Shown: positions 34,801 through 40,260, counted from the first letter of the stretch. The stretch is DNA of 64,000 bases from Paracentrotus lividus (GCA_940671915.1 CALNVZ010001721.1:43709667-43773666); one strand, 5' to 3'. The notes: generated from the sequence alone by a model not told the origin. A program made the numbers and translations.

Positions 34801-35190
34801 TAGTCTGCAGACCAGAGGGTGAAAGAAGACGGGAACGGAGTAGTGAGGATGAGAAGGAGTAAAATGGAAAGAATAAAGGGAGAGGAAGAGAAAGATAAAG
34901 ATATGAGGGAGAAGGAATGGATAGGAAGGGATATAAAAGGATGCAAAGGAAATTTGGAAAGAAGACCAGGATAAGGAGAATATAGAAATATGATAAAAAT
35001 GTTAGAGAGAGAGAGGAAAGAGAAACAGAAAAAAAAAATGTGATTTGAAATTTAAATCCTATAGGTTATGGATTATCGCCTCATTTTCTCAAACTTTTGA
35101 TTTTGTTCTGACAAACACTTTTATCTGTTTCTCTTCTGTTCAACCATCTACAGAAACTATGGATTTGAAGGAGATAACACAAGATTTTGA
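299..35190 (+). CDS. Large modular receptor: (FN3-CTLD)x7, FN3, CUBx3, TM, tail; 43 exons, 5'-incomplete
   Basis: This is a multi-exon gene whose first exons lie upstream of the window. Forty-three exons were placed by reading frame, GT donors and polypyrimidine-AG acceptors. Their summed length (7,010 nt, the first two completing a split codon) gives about 2,336 codons with no internal stop, ending in TGA at 35188-35190. The order is seven FN3-CTLD units, an eighth FN3, three CUBs, a juxtamembrane region with KRKR, one membrane helix and a tail of about 55 residues. FN3 and CTLD exons are almost all phase 1-1. The product should be a type I plasma-membrane protein with a large adhesive or recognition ectodomain. 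Family knowledge says CTLD, CUB and FN3 bind glycans or proteins; the ligand here is unknown. I do not recognise a named orthologue. Signal peptide and start codon are outside the window. Confidence 0.9.
1186..1328 (+). mobile_element. Decayed tRNA-derived SINE copy
   Basis: The stretch GAGTGGATAAATCGTAGG...TTGATCACAGGGTACATG (ends quoted) and the downstream GACCCAGGTGAGGTTAATCGG align by eye with the better-preserved SINE at 39,948-40,260. The B-box equivalent (GTTTCAAGTCT) is degraded. It lies in the intron between FN3 1 and CTLD 1. Confidence 0.5.
1341..2164. mobile_element. Fold-back element, 0.82 kb
   Basis: The ends GGGGGGTGTTTCACAAAGAG and CTCTTTGTGAAACACCCCCC are inverted copies. Inverted similarity continues inward for more than 200 bp, including a TCATCAAAATCGGATGA/TCCGATTTTGATGA pair and AGTCCGGGCTG/CAGCCCGGATGAGTC. 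No coding capacity is seen, so it is probably a non-autonomous element. It lies in an intron of the receptor gene. Confidence 0.75.
2419..3361 (+). CDS. C-type lectin-like domain 1 (exons 2419-2631 and 3158-3361)
   Basis: Exon 2419-2631 encodes the N-terminal hairpin cysteines (STCP...GPNGHCYRF), the W..AR..C helix and the DLLLIDDQEEYDF strand, ending at WWIG, the usual CTLD WIGL position. Exon 3158-3361 encodes EGEWSWIDC, the long-loop region WAPGYPGNGAHDC, and the closing VVCD...FVCE cysteines. Seven cysteines are present: the six of a long-form CTLD plus an extra one at WIDC. Residues at the canonical EPN/QPD and WND positions do not match, so classical calcium-dependent sugar binding is uncertain. 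The intron between the exons carries a (GAT)n microsatellite. Confidence 0.9.
2686..2890. repeat. (GAT)n microsatellite region
   Basis: Imperfect ATG/GAT trinucleotide tracts within the CTLD 1 intron. They create low-complexity Asp-rich and Met-rich open frames that are not genes. Confidence 0.85.
4063..4807 (+). CDS. FN3 domain 2 (exons 4063-4218 and 4673-4807)
   Basis: The first exon shows DVTWTVSPLSCDVIGYRV and the second IVYGGD followed by L.PERRYIIGVAA. Together they make a complete FN3 with the locus-typical single cysteine in SCDV. Exon lengths (156 and 135 nt) and phase 1-1 boundaries fit the repeat pattern. The first exon completes a Glu codon split across the preceding intron. Acceptors are CTGTACAG/AG and AATACAG/TG; donors are TTTA/GTAAGT and CCAG/GTCAGT. 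Confidence 0.9.
5572..7305 (+). CDS. C-type lectin-like domain 2 (exons 5572-5781 and 7108-7305)
   Basis: Exon 5572-5781 has the CPNNY...NGHCYRF start, W..GRRTC and DSDLAVINDPEE, ending in TWWIG. The second exon, 7108-7305, begins GLSDLYIEGEWRWVDC and ends YLCELDPKG. It is the last and only intact member of a run of decayed copies of its own 5' half and acceptor between about 6430 and 7107. Seven cysteines are kept. The earlier copies contain stops or lack the 3' half, which is why 7108 was chosen as the real acceptor. Confidence 0.88.
6090..6302. mobile_element. MITE-like inverted-repeat element, about 0.21 kb
   Basis: TAAAGGGGCTGTCCCACTGG at the left and its imperfect complement ending GGGACAGGCCCTTTA at the right give terminal inverted repeats of about 40 bp, extending inward through GGCGATCGTTGT. 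The size and lack of coding sequence fit a MITE inside the CTLD 2 intron. Confidence 0.7.
6430..7107 (+). pseudogene. Decayed tandem copies of the CTLD 2 second-exon start
   Basis: Before the true exon at 7108 there are at least four copies of its acceptor and 5' half, starting near 6436, 6555, 6782 and 6915. Each begins GGTTTATCTGATCT or close to it and continues GGAGTGGAGATGG and CTCC-TATGGGCCCC. The first copy meets TAG after seven codons. None contains the 3' half with the VCD and YICE cysteines. They look like repeated partial duplications of intron-exon boundary DNA. Confidence 0.85.
7605..9220 (+). CDS. FN3 domain 3 (exons 7605-7763 and 9083-9220)
   Basis: The first exon encodes INVNWSLPEDGCNAVGYKIYYE and ends at ACGATCAG/GTTTGT. 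The second encodes VYVSGGD, L.ADTSYEIKVAI and ELGETEPIDVFT. The end of the first exon plus the donor region is the founder of a 58-bp tandem array that fills the start of the intron. The exon end was placed at the first donor because reading on into the array hits TGA. Acceptors are AATTTCAG/GT and TTCCACAG/TA. Confidence 0.88.
7712..8575 (+). repeat. 58-bp minisatellite built from an exon end plus splice donor
   Basis: From 7764 to 8575 there are fourteen 58-bp copies (812 bp), each containing AAGATCTATTATGAG.TATCAGG, AGTAGAGAG.GATGTCA and CGATCAG/GTTTGTA. The founder is the last ~52 bp of the FN3 3 first exon (7712-7763). Copies differ by a few substitutions (e.g. GAGATA versus GAGCTA). Every copy repeats the donor-like CAG/GTTTGT. 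Read-through from the exon meets TGA within nine codons, so the array is intronic. Confidence 0.95.
9605..10524 (+). CDS. C-type lectin-like domain 3 (exons 9605-9811 and 10327-10524)
   Basis: The first exon carries ECPNEY..GPNGNCYRF, the W..GRRVC helix, DSDLVIIDDEMEFDF and WWIG. The second carries EGDWRWIDC, WAPGYPGNGAHDC, DLVCD and YICE. All seven locus-typical cysteines are present and both exons are phase 1-1. It is closest in sequence to CTLD 1 and 4, as expected from unit duplication. Confidence 0.92.
11084..11774 (+). CDS. FN3 domain 4 (exons 11084-11239 and 11637-11774)
   Basis: The first exon has LEVTWTPSPTSCDVIGYRVNYQL; the second has IVYGGDAQSATVRGMLPGRSYNVSVGA (core residues only quoted: YGGD, RSYNVSVGA) and ends TATT. 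Exons are 156 and 138 nt, phase 1-1. Acceptors are AATCGTAG/GT and ATTTCAG/TG; donors are TTTG/GTAGAA and ACAC/GTAAGT. Confidence 0.9.
12184..13272 (+). CDS. C-type lectin-like domain 4 (exons 12184-12390 and 13075-13272)
   Basis: The first exon has PCPGSYEEGPNGRCYLF, SWWPSGRTYC and DSDLAIINDQMELDF, ending MWWIG. The second has SDQSIEGDWRWIDC, WVPGHPGNGRLDC, DLVCD and YVCEV. The seven-cysteine pattern is intact. Both exons are phase 1-1 and the same size (207 and 198 nt) as in units 3 and 5. Confidence 0.92.
13553..13670. repeat. Dispersed repeat, inverted relative to 17390-17465
   Basis: GGGCTCAGTCCTCAATGGG and the preceding ATGCTAATTTGGC...CACATTTCCCA region recur in opposite orientation at 17390-17465 (CCATTGAGGACTGAGCC). 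Both copies are intronic. No terminal structure was resolved. Confidence 0.55.
13811..14700 (+). CDS. FN3 domain 5 (exons 13811-13966 and 14563-14700)
   Basis: The first exon shows LEARWTVSPSSCDVVAYRM and the second VVYGGD, RGLPVNTTYDVTVAA and ELSPVGPLTATT. The core Trp, the lone Cys and the Tyr of the terminal strand are kept. The following intron contains a 1.1-kb inverted-repeat element (15069-16144) and a partial copy of the next exon. Exons are phase 1-1. Confidence 0.9.
14165..14280. repeat. Dispersed repeat related to the 32.4-kb hairpin
   Basis: AGGACCACTCATAACCTCAA and GTATACTTGGTGCACC match one arm of the palindrome at 32435-32589, with a third partial copy near 32700. It is intronic and single-armed here. 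Confidence 0.65.
15069..16144 (-). mobile_element. Penelope-like element remnant with ~290-bp inverted repeats
   Basis: The ends (CTAGAGGGTATTCATTTGTC and its complement at 16144) are the outer tips of inverted repeats of about 290 bp (15069-15362 and 15852-16144). The minus strand between about 15775 and 15420 encodes a GIY-YIG nuclease segment: VVYNIPC..C.GYYIGET.R, then RISEH, and in another frame KEAISIR.CPNNFNRDSG. That C-terminal EAI...NRD pattern is typical of Penelope-like retroelements. A frameshift separates the parts and no reverse transcriptase is left, so this is a dead or non-autonomous copy. Confidence 0.7.
16183..16499 (+). pseudogene. Partial duplication of the CTLD 5 first-exon start
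   Basis: CTGCACCACAG/ATCC-TGCCC...GACTATGACCT occurs at 16323-16357 and again at the true exon (16490-16522), together with shared upstream sequence (AAGTCCCCAT.TTG). The first copy runs into a (TTA)n tract and has no suitable donor. It is a pseudo-exon with an intact-looking acceptor. Confidence 0.75.
16500..17335 (+). CDS. C-type lectin-like domain 5 (exons 16500-16706 and 17138-17335)
   Basis: The first exon encodes PCPKDYDLAPNGRCYLF, the W...RETC helix, DSDLAIINDQDELDY and AWWLG. The second encodes EGEWKWVDC, WAPGSPGNQMMDC, QVCD and YVCEVSPKG. A shorter copy of the first exon's acceptor and first codons lies about 165 bp upstream and is not part of the chosen model because it has no donor in a sensible place. 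Confidence 0.9.
17940..19555 (+). CDS. FN3 domain 6 (exons 17940-18092 and 19421-19555)
   Basis: The first exon has VDVSWSLPENNCDAFGYKIYYQ; the second has ILYGGD, GLLPNTTLNISVAV and ELETVGPL. The 153- and 135-nt exons keep phase 1-1. The intron is expanded by a fold-back element with THAP-domain coding sequence (18425-19342). The join creates a Lys codon (A/AG). Confidence 0.87.
18425..19342 (+). mobile_element. Fold-back element with THAP-domain coding remnants
   Basis: The arms (from 18425 and back from 19342) begin AGAGCG.T and share the GTGACGTCATC tip, the TATTGCTGCACTAAA stretch and a THAP start. On the left arm the plus strand reads NFCSVVGCGNRAGRDKKSFY and RLPAEI; after a possible short intron (donor near 18714) it continues EWLAAINQNF, which fits the THAP W...i region. 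The right arm has the same start on the minus strand with an ATG (MGSFCSVVGCGNR). THAP is the DNA-binding domain of P-element-type transposases. No transposase core is left. Confidence 0.65.
19875..21350 (+). CDS. C-type lectin-like domain 6 (exons 19875-19968, 20481-20605, 21147-21350)
   Basis: This is the only CTLD here encoded by three exons. The usual first exon is split by an extra intron (19969-20480) just after DWEDTR and before FYCSEA, in the W..aR..C helix. Exon 19875-19968 ends in ACAAG/GTTAGC and 20481 follows TCCTCAG, joining AG/A in frame. The second part ends DWRIG and the third encodes EGVWKWVTC, WAPGYPQNGLDDC, QVCD and YICEV. All seven cysteines are kept, so the extra intron appears compatible with function. 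Confidence 0.85.
21884..22757 (+). CDS. FN3 domain 7 (exons 21884-22042 and 22617-22757)
   Basis: The first exon carries IQVTWNVSEYNCDVIAYNIFY; the second carries LVYGGE, STRYSISVSAE and ELPQVDPVYATT. A decayed copy of the second exon's start lies at about 22500 with its own acceptor. The model uses 22617 because only that copy continues to a donor (CTGAAG/GTGACT) in frame. Exons are phase 1-1. Confidence 0.87.
22499..22562 (+). pseudogene. Pseudo-exon copy of the FN3 7 second exon
   Basis: After a T-rich tract, TTAG/TATTGATCTATGGTGGTGAGGTAGC-ACCTAT (parts quoted: ATCTATGGTGGTGAGGT) parallels the true exon start at 22617 (TTTACGGTGGTGAGGTC). Similarity fades after about 60 bp and no donor follows. 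Confidence 0.7.
23071..23235. mobile_element. PIF/Harbinger-like MITE with TAA target duplication
   Basis: A 165-bp element has palindromic GGTACC tips and about 55-bp inverted repeats (GGTACCTTCCCAAAAGTTAA and TTAACTTTTGAGAAGGTACC; inner CGCCGCACAGCGG/CCGCTGTGCGGCG). TAA lies immediately outside both ends, matching the 3-bp TWA duplication of PIF/Harbinger elements. It lies in an intron between FN3 7 and CTLD 7. Confidence 0.7.
23383..24524 (+). CDS. C-type lectin-like domain 7 (exons 23383-23589 and 24330-24524)
   Basis: The first exon has PCPPYY..GPNGGCYRF, W.SGRSGC, DSDLVVIDDQMEFDF and DWWIG. The second has ESDWRWVTC, WEPGYPGNGDC, AVCDD and YICEITPKG. It is the shortest second exon (195 nt), having lost one codon in the long-loop region. 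The seven cysteines are kept. This is the last CTLD before the array changes to FN3-CUB. Confidence 0.9.
25011..25804 (+). CDS. FN3 domain 8 (exons 25011-25160 and 25649-25804)
   Basis: The first exon shows IEVTWMLSNVTCNVYGYKIYYG; the second AYGGNSTSITITGLAPSMTYTFYVAA and ELPRIGPTNATT (core YGG, MTYTFYVAA). The cysteine is in VTCNV. The second exon is longer than in other units (156 nt). It follows CTLD 7 and is followed directly by a CUB exon, so the array ends on an FN3. Joins are phase 1. Confidence 0.87.
26081..26219. repeat. Near-perfect 139-bp hairpin
   Basis: CCATAAATTTCAAATTTCTC and GAGAAATTTGAAATTTATGG are the core of two arms of about 60 bp around a GGCCGTAGGCC centre. Only a few mismatches are seen. 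It is in the long intron before CUB 1 and would fold in the pre-mRNA. Confidence 0.8.
26699..26725. repeat. Perfect short palindrome
   Basis: GGTATAGTGCAC and GTGCACTATACC are separated by three bases. It could be a hairpin or part of a larger decayed repeat; no function is visible. Confidence 0.6.
27249..28028 (+). CDS. CUB domain 1 (exons 27249-27379 and 27794-28028)
   Basis: Exon 27249-27379 encodes AECERTIV, a YPNGYAG turn, ETCEWII and YVLLQ. It joins in phase 0 to VLDFDTRAGTDLVVIGSG..., then LWMSFKTTES and NAGFQMQV, the two closing CUB strands. Only the first disulfide pair (C-E-R and T-C-E-W) is present; the second CUB cysteine pair is absent. The end of the exon (GCACAAG/GTGAGA) returns to phase 1. 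Confidence 0.85.
28138..28347. mobile_element. Small inverted-repeat element rich in GTCCCTATTT
   Basis: GCATACTTGCCAAC at the left and GTTGGCAGGTATGT at the right are imperfect complements. Between them TGTCCCTAT.TT occurs five times. It lies between CUB 1 and CUB 2 exons. Confidence 0.5.
28608..29341 (+). CDS. CUB domain 2 (exons 28608-28699 and 29080-29341)
   Basis: The first exon encodes EGTLSSPGWPDQYQNFV, matching the CUB G.i.SP.yP..Y.n start. It joins in phase 0 to DLTWTLIAPKTGRARI, YDKLTIGYGN and FWVRFQADET...GFTLYWES. The strand order and the final F.adeT...GF.l match CUB. No cysteine is present in the whole domain, which is unusual. The donor is GATCAAG/GTAGCA. Confidence 0.82.
28841..28887. 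repeat. (TTA)n microsatellite
   Basis: A nearly pure TTA/TAT trinucleotide tract in the CUB 2 intron. Confidence 0.9.
29594..30854 (+). CDS. CUB domain 3 (exons 29594-29756 and 30670-30854)
   Basis: The first exon encodes DSCGTQELLEASGTVMSPNYP..YPDNQECTWLI, then VRIEFTAFTLEDG. The join to HDFLTVGSG is phase 2 (GG/T). The second exon ends with MWLQFTSDESFSATGFSLEYY. The Glu in RIEF, the Asp in HDFL and the Asp-Glu-Ser near the end resemble the calcium-site pattern of cbCUB domains. Only the first disulfide pair is present. Confidence 0.85.
31503..32370 (+). CDS. Juxtamembrane region with furin-type site (exons 31503-31573 and 32228-32370)
   Basis: The first exon encodes PPTEYNEITDTVIFIVQNEPVGW (begins after CUB 3) and joins in phase 0 to FTPSNQEDLANAIATSM..YC..., which looks like an amphipathic helix, then a basic GKRKRD and NILELTFS. 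KRKR fits the furin consensus. The strand-helix-strand order, continuing into LEDVEFLDEV and DLHITLWV on the next exon, is SEA-like, but I see no GSVVV-type autocleavage motif, so SEA is only a guess. A decayed copy of the second exon's start lies at 32064 in the preceding intron. Confidence 0.75.
32064..32115 (+). pseudogene. Pseudo-exon copy of the juxtamembrane exon start
   Basis: TTTTCAG/TTCACTCCTAAG...GCCAATGCTATTGCTAC copies the true exon at 32228 (TTCACACCTAGC...GCCAATGCTATAGCTAC) but has lost codons and runs into a stop. It shows a small tandem duplication of this intron-exon boundary. Confidence 0.75.
32435..32589. repeat. 155-bp hairpin with long arms
   Basis: ACAGTTGAAGGTTTCACGGT and ACCGTGAAACCTTCAACTGT are the tips of inverted arms of about 60 bp that pair almost perfectly. 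The centre holds a second short pair (CCTACCCA/TGGGTAGG). Single-arm relatives lie at about 14165-14280 and 32700-32770. It is intronic in the receptor gene. Confidence 0.85.
33066..33395 (+). CDS. Membrane-proximal and transmembrane exon
   Basis: This 110-codon exon continues the membrane-proximal domain (LHITLWVRNP, DIVIGIEP). It then has an acidic and Thr/Pro-rich stalk (TEETPPPSPG) and one hydrophobic helix, PWAISLIVVASVAVVVTAVV, before the stop-transfer start of the tail. It enters in phase 2 (AG/C) and leaves in phase 2 (GTCAG/GTATGT). The single helix with a large ectodomain before it makes the product a type I membrane protein. Confidence 0.88.
33487..33591. mobile_element. Short MITE-like hairpin
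   Basis: AAAGGACTTGTCGGACA and TGTCCGACAAGTCCTTT are perfect complements about 70 bp apart. It lies directly downstream of the transmembrane exon, in the intron. Confidence 0.7.
34078..35190 (+). CDS. Cytoplasmic tail exons (34078-34139, 34463-34529, 35154-35190)
   Basis: Three small exons encode a tail of about 55 residues beginning RHRRKTKET, a basic stop-transfer sequence, and ending ...GDNTRF before TGA at 35188. Two tyrosines sit in DEPDYAIPL and ENYGFEG, and there is a serine run (RSSSVNS). The tyrosines do not fit ITAM, ITIM or NPxY consensus exactly. Splice phases are 2, 1 and 2, and all joins are in frame. The tail shows no kinase, TIR or death-domain sequence, so any signalling would need an adaptor. 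Confidence 0.85.
34670..34791. repeat. G-tract region in last introns
   Basis: Several runs of G on the plus strand, including one of about 18, with GGGGGGCCCCC nearby. It could form G-quadruplex structure or be unreliable in assembly. No coding sequence. Confidence 0.6.
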
Positions 35191-36033
35191 TTCCACAAAT
35201 GCTGATAATCGCCTGTAAAATATGTATGACATCTCGTTTATATGAAGCATACCTTTCTAGCAGACTGGCTAGTGCTACTAGTATATGGGCAGTATTAGTA
35301 TTCTAGTTTATGTCTAAAGCTTTATACTTTACAGAATAGACCTTTTGATACTATTGCCAATATATTGTACATTTCAGTGTAATCTAGCCTATGATTCAAT
35401 TTGCATGTACATTGTAAAAGGGTCATTCCATGGGGTTGGGGCAATTTTTCATGCAATGTCCCATGTAACGGAGGTATCAGCTTTTGCAGTTCACCATGAA
35501 GATCAATTCAGATGTGGTAAAGTTTTGAGCTGAAAATGAAAAATTGCTCTCTTTTCTCAGTAATAGACATTAAAATTGGAAATCTTTTATGGATTTCAAG
35601 CAACAAGCATACAAAAAATCTACCACCGTTACAGGGACATTATATTGATTTTACATGGACAAGAGATTTTCATGAGTCAAATTGCAATAATATGCCATAG
35701 TCTTTGAGAATTATACTGGATGGGACCCCATTTTTTTGCTCATGCCATTATTGGAATATATTTGCCTGGTTTGAAAAAGATATGGATTTGGAGTCGTGGT
35801 ATGTCACAAAAATTGCCCCAACCCCGTGGAATCACCCAAAACAAAACTGAATAGAAGGGCATTGCATTTATTTTGATATTTGGTAATTAATATGAATTTT
35901 ATTATGTTGTATGACTGTTGTAATGAGATGTAAGGTACATGTATGTTGTAGTTAGTGAGTTTGAAACGAGACCGAGGTATCCCCCATTGTGGGCTCTCAA
36001 TTAGATATAAAAATAATTTTTTTATTTAATAAA
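35191..36033 (+). terminator. 3' UTR and candidate poly(A) signal of the receptor gene
   Basis: After the TGA there is AT-rich non-coding DNA. An AATAAA at 36028-36033 is a plausible polyadenylation signal, giving a 3' UTR of about 850 nt. The UTR would include a fold-back pair (35420-35837). Other AATAAA-like sites farther on make the exact end uncertain. Confidence 0.4.
35420..35837. repeat. Inverted-repeat pair in the receptor 3' UTR
   Basis: TTCCATGGGGTTGGGGCAAT and ATTGCCCCAACCCCGTGGAA are near-perfect complements about 360 bp apart. The interval has no coding sequence. It may be a MITE that inserted in the 3' UTR. Confidence 0.7.
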
Positions 36034-39000
36034 TACCTTTGAGATTACTATAATTAGTTTGTAGTATGTCAGTATAAGTTAGCTATAGTTGTATCTATAC
36101 AGCGTAACGACATGTAAAATGTTATGAGGAGAAAAGTACTTGTTTCGGTACTTGGTAACATACAGTACGTTTGTAATTATTGCGGTATAAAATTAATGTA
36201 TTTACATCAATTTAGTGTGTTATCATTTTGGGCCTATGTTAGGACTTGAGGTGATGCTGTACAGGGATGATGGTTCATAGTAACTTTAAGAAACCCTATA
36301 GCAAAAAAATGAAGAAACATTAAATTTTATCCTTAATAAGTGCACATAGTTTTCAAATTGGAGATTGTTATCAAAAACGACTATGTGCTAAATTTTAAAC
36401 AAAATAATTTTGCAAATTCTCGGCTGAATTGTAGTCAGACAAACTGATTTGATTTTCTAATCTTCTTTGGCTTTATCTTCGTCTTCTCTCAATTGTCATT
36501 TTATTCCGAGTCTTAATCGTGTGTATGCTTTTCTCCAATTTAATTTCTTTTTATTGTTGAAACTGAAGTGACTATTTGTTTCAATCTCAACTTTTTGGTC
36601 TGTAATAAAATTTTCCATGAAATTTTGATAATTGTTGACATTGACATTGTCTTTTTGGAAGAAGTGCCATTAATCTTACTAGGCGCTGCTGCACTAGCTC
36701 GAGCTAAAAAATGGCACACTAATTGATGGATCGGGGAAAATAAGAAAAAAAAAAGGTACTGCACTAGCTCAAGCAATTTTTAAATTGACGTGACCTTTGA
36801 ACAAACAAGTCTGATGTGTATTGCACAACTGGTAACTACCGCTAGTGTATACACACACAGCTCGAGCTTGTGCAACACCGCGCAAAATAGCTTGCTATTT
36901 CATGCTAAAATTGCAAACCAGCTCAAGTTTAAAATAAAAAAAACCCTAAGATGACTCGGGCTTGGATTTCCTCCAAATTTGACCACAAAGTCGGATCTAC
37001 TCTGATCGAGCTAATTCATCGGATCACAAATAGCGTGCTATTTGAAATAGCTGGAGCTAGTGCAGCACCGCCTACTGGGAAAAATGACATGAAGATTAAA
37101 ATATCTGTGTTTTGTTTTTGTATTGAAGAGCATTATCTTACTCTGTGTTTGATAATACAAATCTGTTTAAACTACAGTTCCTGAAAATTAAAGAAAAGTT
37201 ACCATTTAGGATATATTTTATAATCTGTTTAGAATTCTTTTATGGAAAATATTTCTGTGCTGTATAGACCAATCCGAGTTACAATGTTACTTATGGCGGC
37301 CATAGCTGGGGGGGGGGGGGGGGGGTGGGGTCCAATGGGTTATCAGCCAATCTGCAATGAGCTAGGTGCGCGTGTGTACATTTTCCTTTATTACGCATAC
37401 TGGAAGCCCCCCAGCCACGGCCTCCACAAGAGAAACATCACCAAAACCAAATTCGTCTCTACATGTACTTCTATTTTTCAACTGCATAAGTATTTGACTG
37501 TTTGTGGCAAGCAAATAAAAGAAGTTGATCAATGTAAATAATTTTGGACACTATATACACCTTTGTTGCTCTCTTGTTGGGGGGGGGGGGGTAGGAGAAG
37601 ATGAAATGCAGTCTACTCCCATTGTGATGAGTACTGATATAACAAGGCATTCTGGGCATAATTTCAAACGTGTAAACCTGTATGTACATTATAAAAAATA
37701 GTATTTAGAGTCGCTCTCAAAAAAAAGTTGTAACATAATATTATATATTTTTTGTTTAGGAGTGGGGGACCAAATTACATCCACATTCTTTATATTTATA
37801 AAATACTGATCCTGATCAAACTTAAATAAAAATTTTGCACATAAGTTGATCCAAATGGTGCTCAATTCATTGGGTAACTGTGCTAACACTTTTCTAAGGC
37901 ACCTCTAGTTCTGGCGATGTATGTTTGCAGATCCAAAGTTGGCACACGTTGAGTGAACATTAGGGGAAAATACCCAAAATGCTACAACATTCAAGTACAA
38001 AGTGACAAAGAATTACTTTATATCATGTTTATTAAGATCTTATTTGCCTTGGCTATGCAAATTGTAGACTTGTCTCTTTTTGTACTTAAAAAAAGAAGAA
38101 GTTTGTAACGCCTAAAAAAGCATTGGCCGGTATTCTCGAGGCGTGACTAAAGTTAGCAGGCCTGCTATAAACTTTAGTCACCCTTCGAGAATACCGTCAA
38201 TGTATTTGACGATACTTTTAAAATCGTTCGAACACGTCAGATCCAAAACGGTGCGAATACTTAAAATATTCACTGCTGTCTTATTAATAGTATTTCAACT
38301 CCTCAACATTTATTAAGTGTTGATGACATGCTATTCAAAGCTCCTTGGAGTAGGGCTACCATTCATAATTTTACTGGCGTTGGTCAAAAGAAGTGCTACT
38401 CCCAGGCCTTTCATCCGATTACAGTCATATGAAGAGGAAGCCGCGAAAGCCCACTTAAAGCTCACACTTGTGATTTAAGTCACCCCTCTTTCTGAGGAAC
38501 GGCTCTTCAAGTTGTTTGGCTAAGATGCTATTGTTCAGTGTGGTCTCAAGAAATTTGTTCATCGTAGCTAGGGAAAATAATATATGGATTGTTCAGACGT
38601 GAGAGCGACGATTGATGATATGGTTCAAACCTTTTTCAATCGTGGGAGAGAATAGAAAAAAAAATATAAGGGGGTAGTTATGGTGATGATAATACCGGTC
38701 TCTTATATTTAGCATTTTACTAGTTATAACCAAACCGCTCAAATCATATCAATATTGACTGATAGCATATGTCCATAATTAATTTTGATTAAATCTCGAA
38801 AATAAACGATCATGTACTTGAAAATCAGAGCAATATGTTTAATATCTTTCTCCAAGGCTTATAATTATTAACAACTCACAGTAAACTTCTGATTTCTGGA
38901 ACTATTGGTTTCCAGCAAGGACGTACTAAGAAAGCCAAACAACATGAACAAGGGGCCTCCAGTAGCTAGTTTCCCAATCCATTAAATAACCTTGTTCCAA

Positions 39001-39947
39001 TAAATCGTTAGAAAAGGGGGGAGATCAAATGTATAACTAATAACAGAATGGATTGATCCCTGAAGCAAAATTCTCTTGTTCCGTTAATTATTTCATGTTA
39101 AGGTGGTGTGTCACCTGATAAGATGTCTCGATCCGAGAGGCAAAAAAAAAAGAACAATTCCCATAAAAATATGAGCTCATGACATGAAACGTCGCGTAGA
39201 CTTGGGAGACGAATTCAAGATTCGAGAGTCAGTCGCAAACAAGTCTCGAATCCATCTCATGGCAAATGAGATACCACCATTACTCGTCGTGATGAGATTC
39301 GTTCTTCTTCACCAATTACAAATATTTTTCTTTACACGGTCTGAACAGACGACGAACAAAAGGCGCGAATCTTTTATTCTTCTTGTTAAACAGTCGTGCT
39401 CATGATGAAAGGTAGAGTGTGGTTTTTAAAATCAAACGAAGTCTTAAAAAGAAGGGGGTCAAGAAGGGGGAAGGGGGGGTCTTGACAATAACTTCTCTAA
39501 GCGGCGTGTCATTAGATCAACATTATTCAAATCCTTGAGTCAATATGATTTTAGTCTAGTACTCTTCATGTCTCCCGTGATCGTGTGATATGTCGCAAAT
39601 ATATGTCCGATGCAAAAGATAGATGAGTCTGGTAAAACCGCGTCCAAAGATACTGCATGTATGAGGTATATACATTTCCAACTACTAAATATTGGCCTTA
39701 TTACATTTACTTCCCCCCATCACTTAACTGCTTCATCATGCCATTTGTGCTTTTTCAATTCAATGATAAATGAAATAATATTTTAGTATATTCCCCATCT
39801 CTCCCTCTCTCTCACCTATCTTTCTTTATCATACTCTTCCAAAATGTTCTTATTAGCCACAAAGTATTTATTTTTTCTGACCGCTGATTTAAGAAAATAA
39901 TGACAGACAAACAAACAAACAAACAAACATTAATGAATAGGTAACAT
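36034..39947. other. Intergenic DNA with hairpin repeats
   Basis: No convincing gene. Contents seen: an inverted-repeat region at 36676-37077 (AGGCGCTGCTGCACTAGCTC at left, complement GAGCTAGTGCAGCACCGCC at right); G runs at 37308-37326 and 37579-37591; a hairpin at 38128-38196; and an (ACAA)n tract at 39907-39929. Open frames here are short and without recognisable domains. Confidence 0.6.
38128..38196. repeat. 69-bp hairpin
   Basis: CGGTATTCTCGAGGCGTGAC...AAAGTT and AACTTTAGTCACCCTTCGAG...AATACCG pair around AGCAGGCCTGCT. The arms are about 30 bp. Confidence 0.75.
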
Positions 39948-40260
39948 GGGAGTGGTGTGGTCGAGTGGATAAGTCAGCGGACTTACGATCACAAGGTACG
40001 CGGTTCGAATCCCGTCCATATCACTAGCATCCTTCGGCAAGGTGTCAACCTGCAAATTTACTGTACTTGACCCAAGTGAGGTGAATGGGTACCGGTAGGA
40101 AGCAATTCCTTGAATGCTGTGAGCACCTTTCGGGGTAGCCTAGCTAAGCCGGGTAATAATTAGTCAACACTATAAGCGCTTAGAAACACCAAGGTGGATA
40201 TATGTATTAAGCGCTATATAAATGTAACTATTATGACTATTATTATTATAAAATGTTTTG
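39948..40260 (+). mobile_element. tRNA-derived SINE
   Basis: The head is tRNA-like: a TGGTCGAGTGG A-box, a GGTTCGAATCC B-box, and acceptor-stem complementarity between AGTGGTGTGG and CCATATCACT. A tRNA-unrelated body follows (CTTGACCCAAGTGAGGTGAA, ATTAAGCGCTATATAAATG), and a TATTATTATTATAAAA tail ends it. A decayed relative is at 1186-1328. A functional tRNA is unlikely because the body follows directly and the middle does not make a clean anticodon arm. Confidence 0.75.

Noticed and set aside
39948-40024. Functional tRNA gene
   Set aside because: The A- and B-boxes are tRNA-like, but a SINE body follows directly and no clean anticodon arm is visible.
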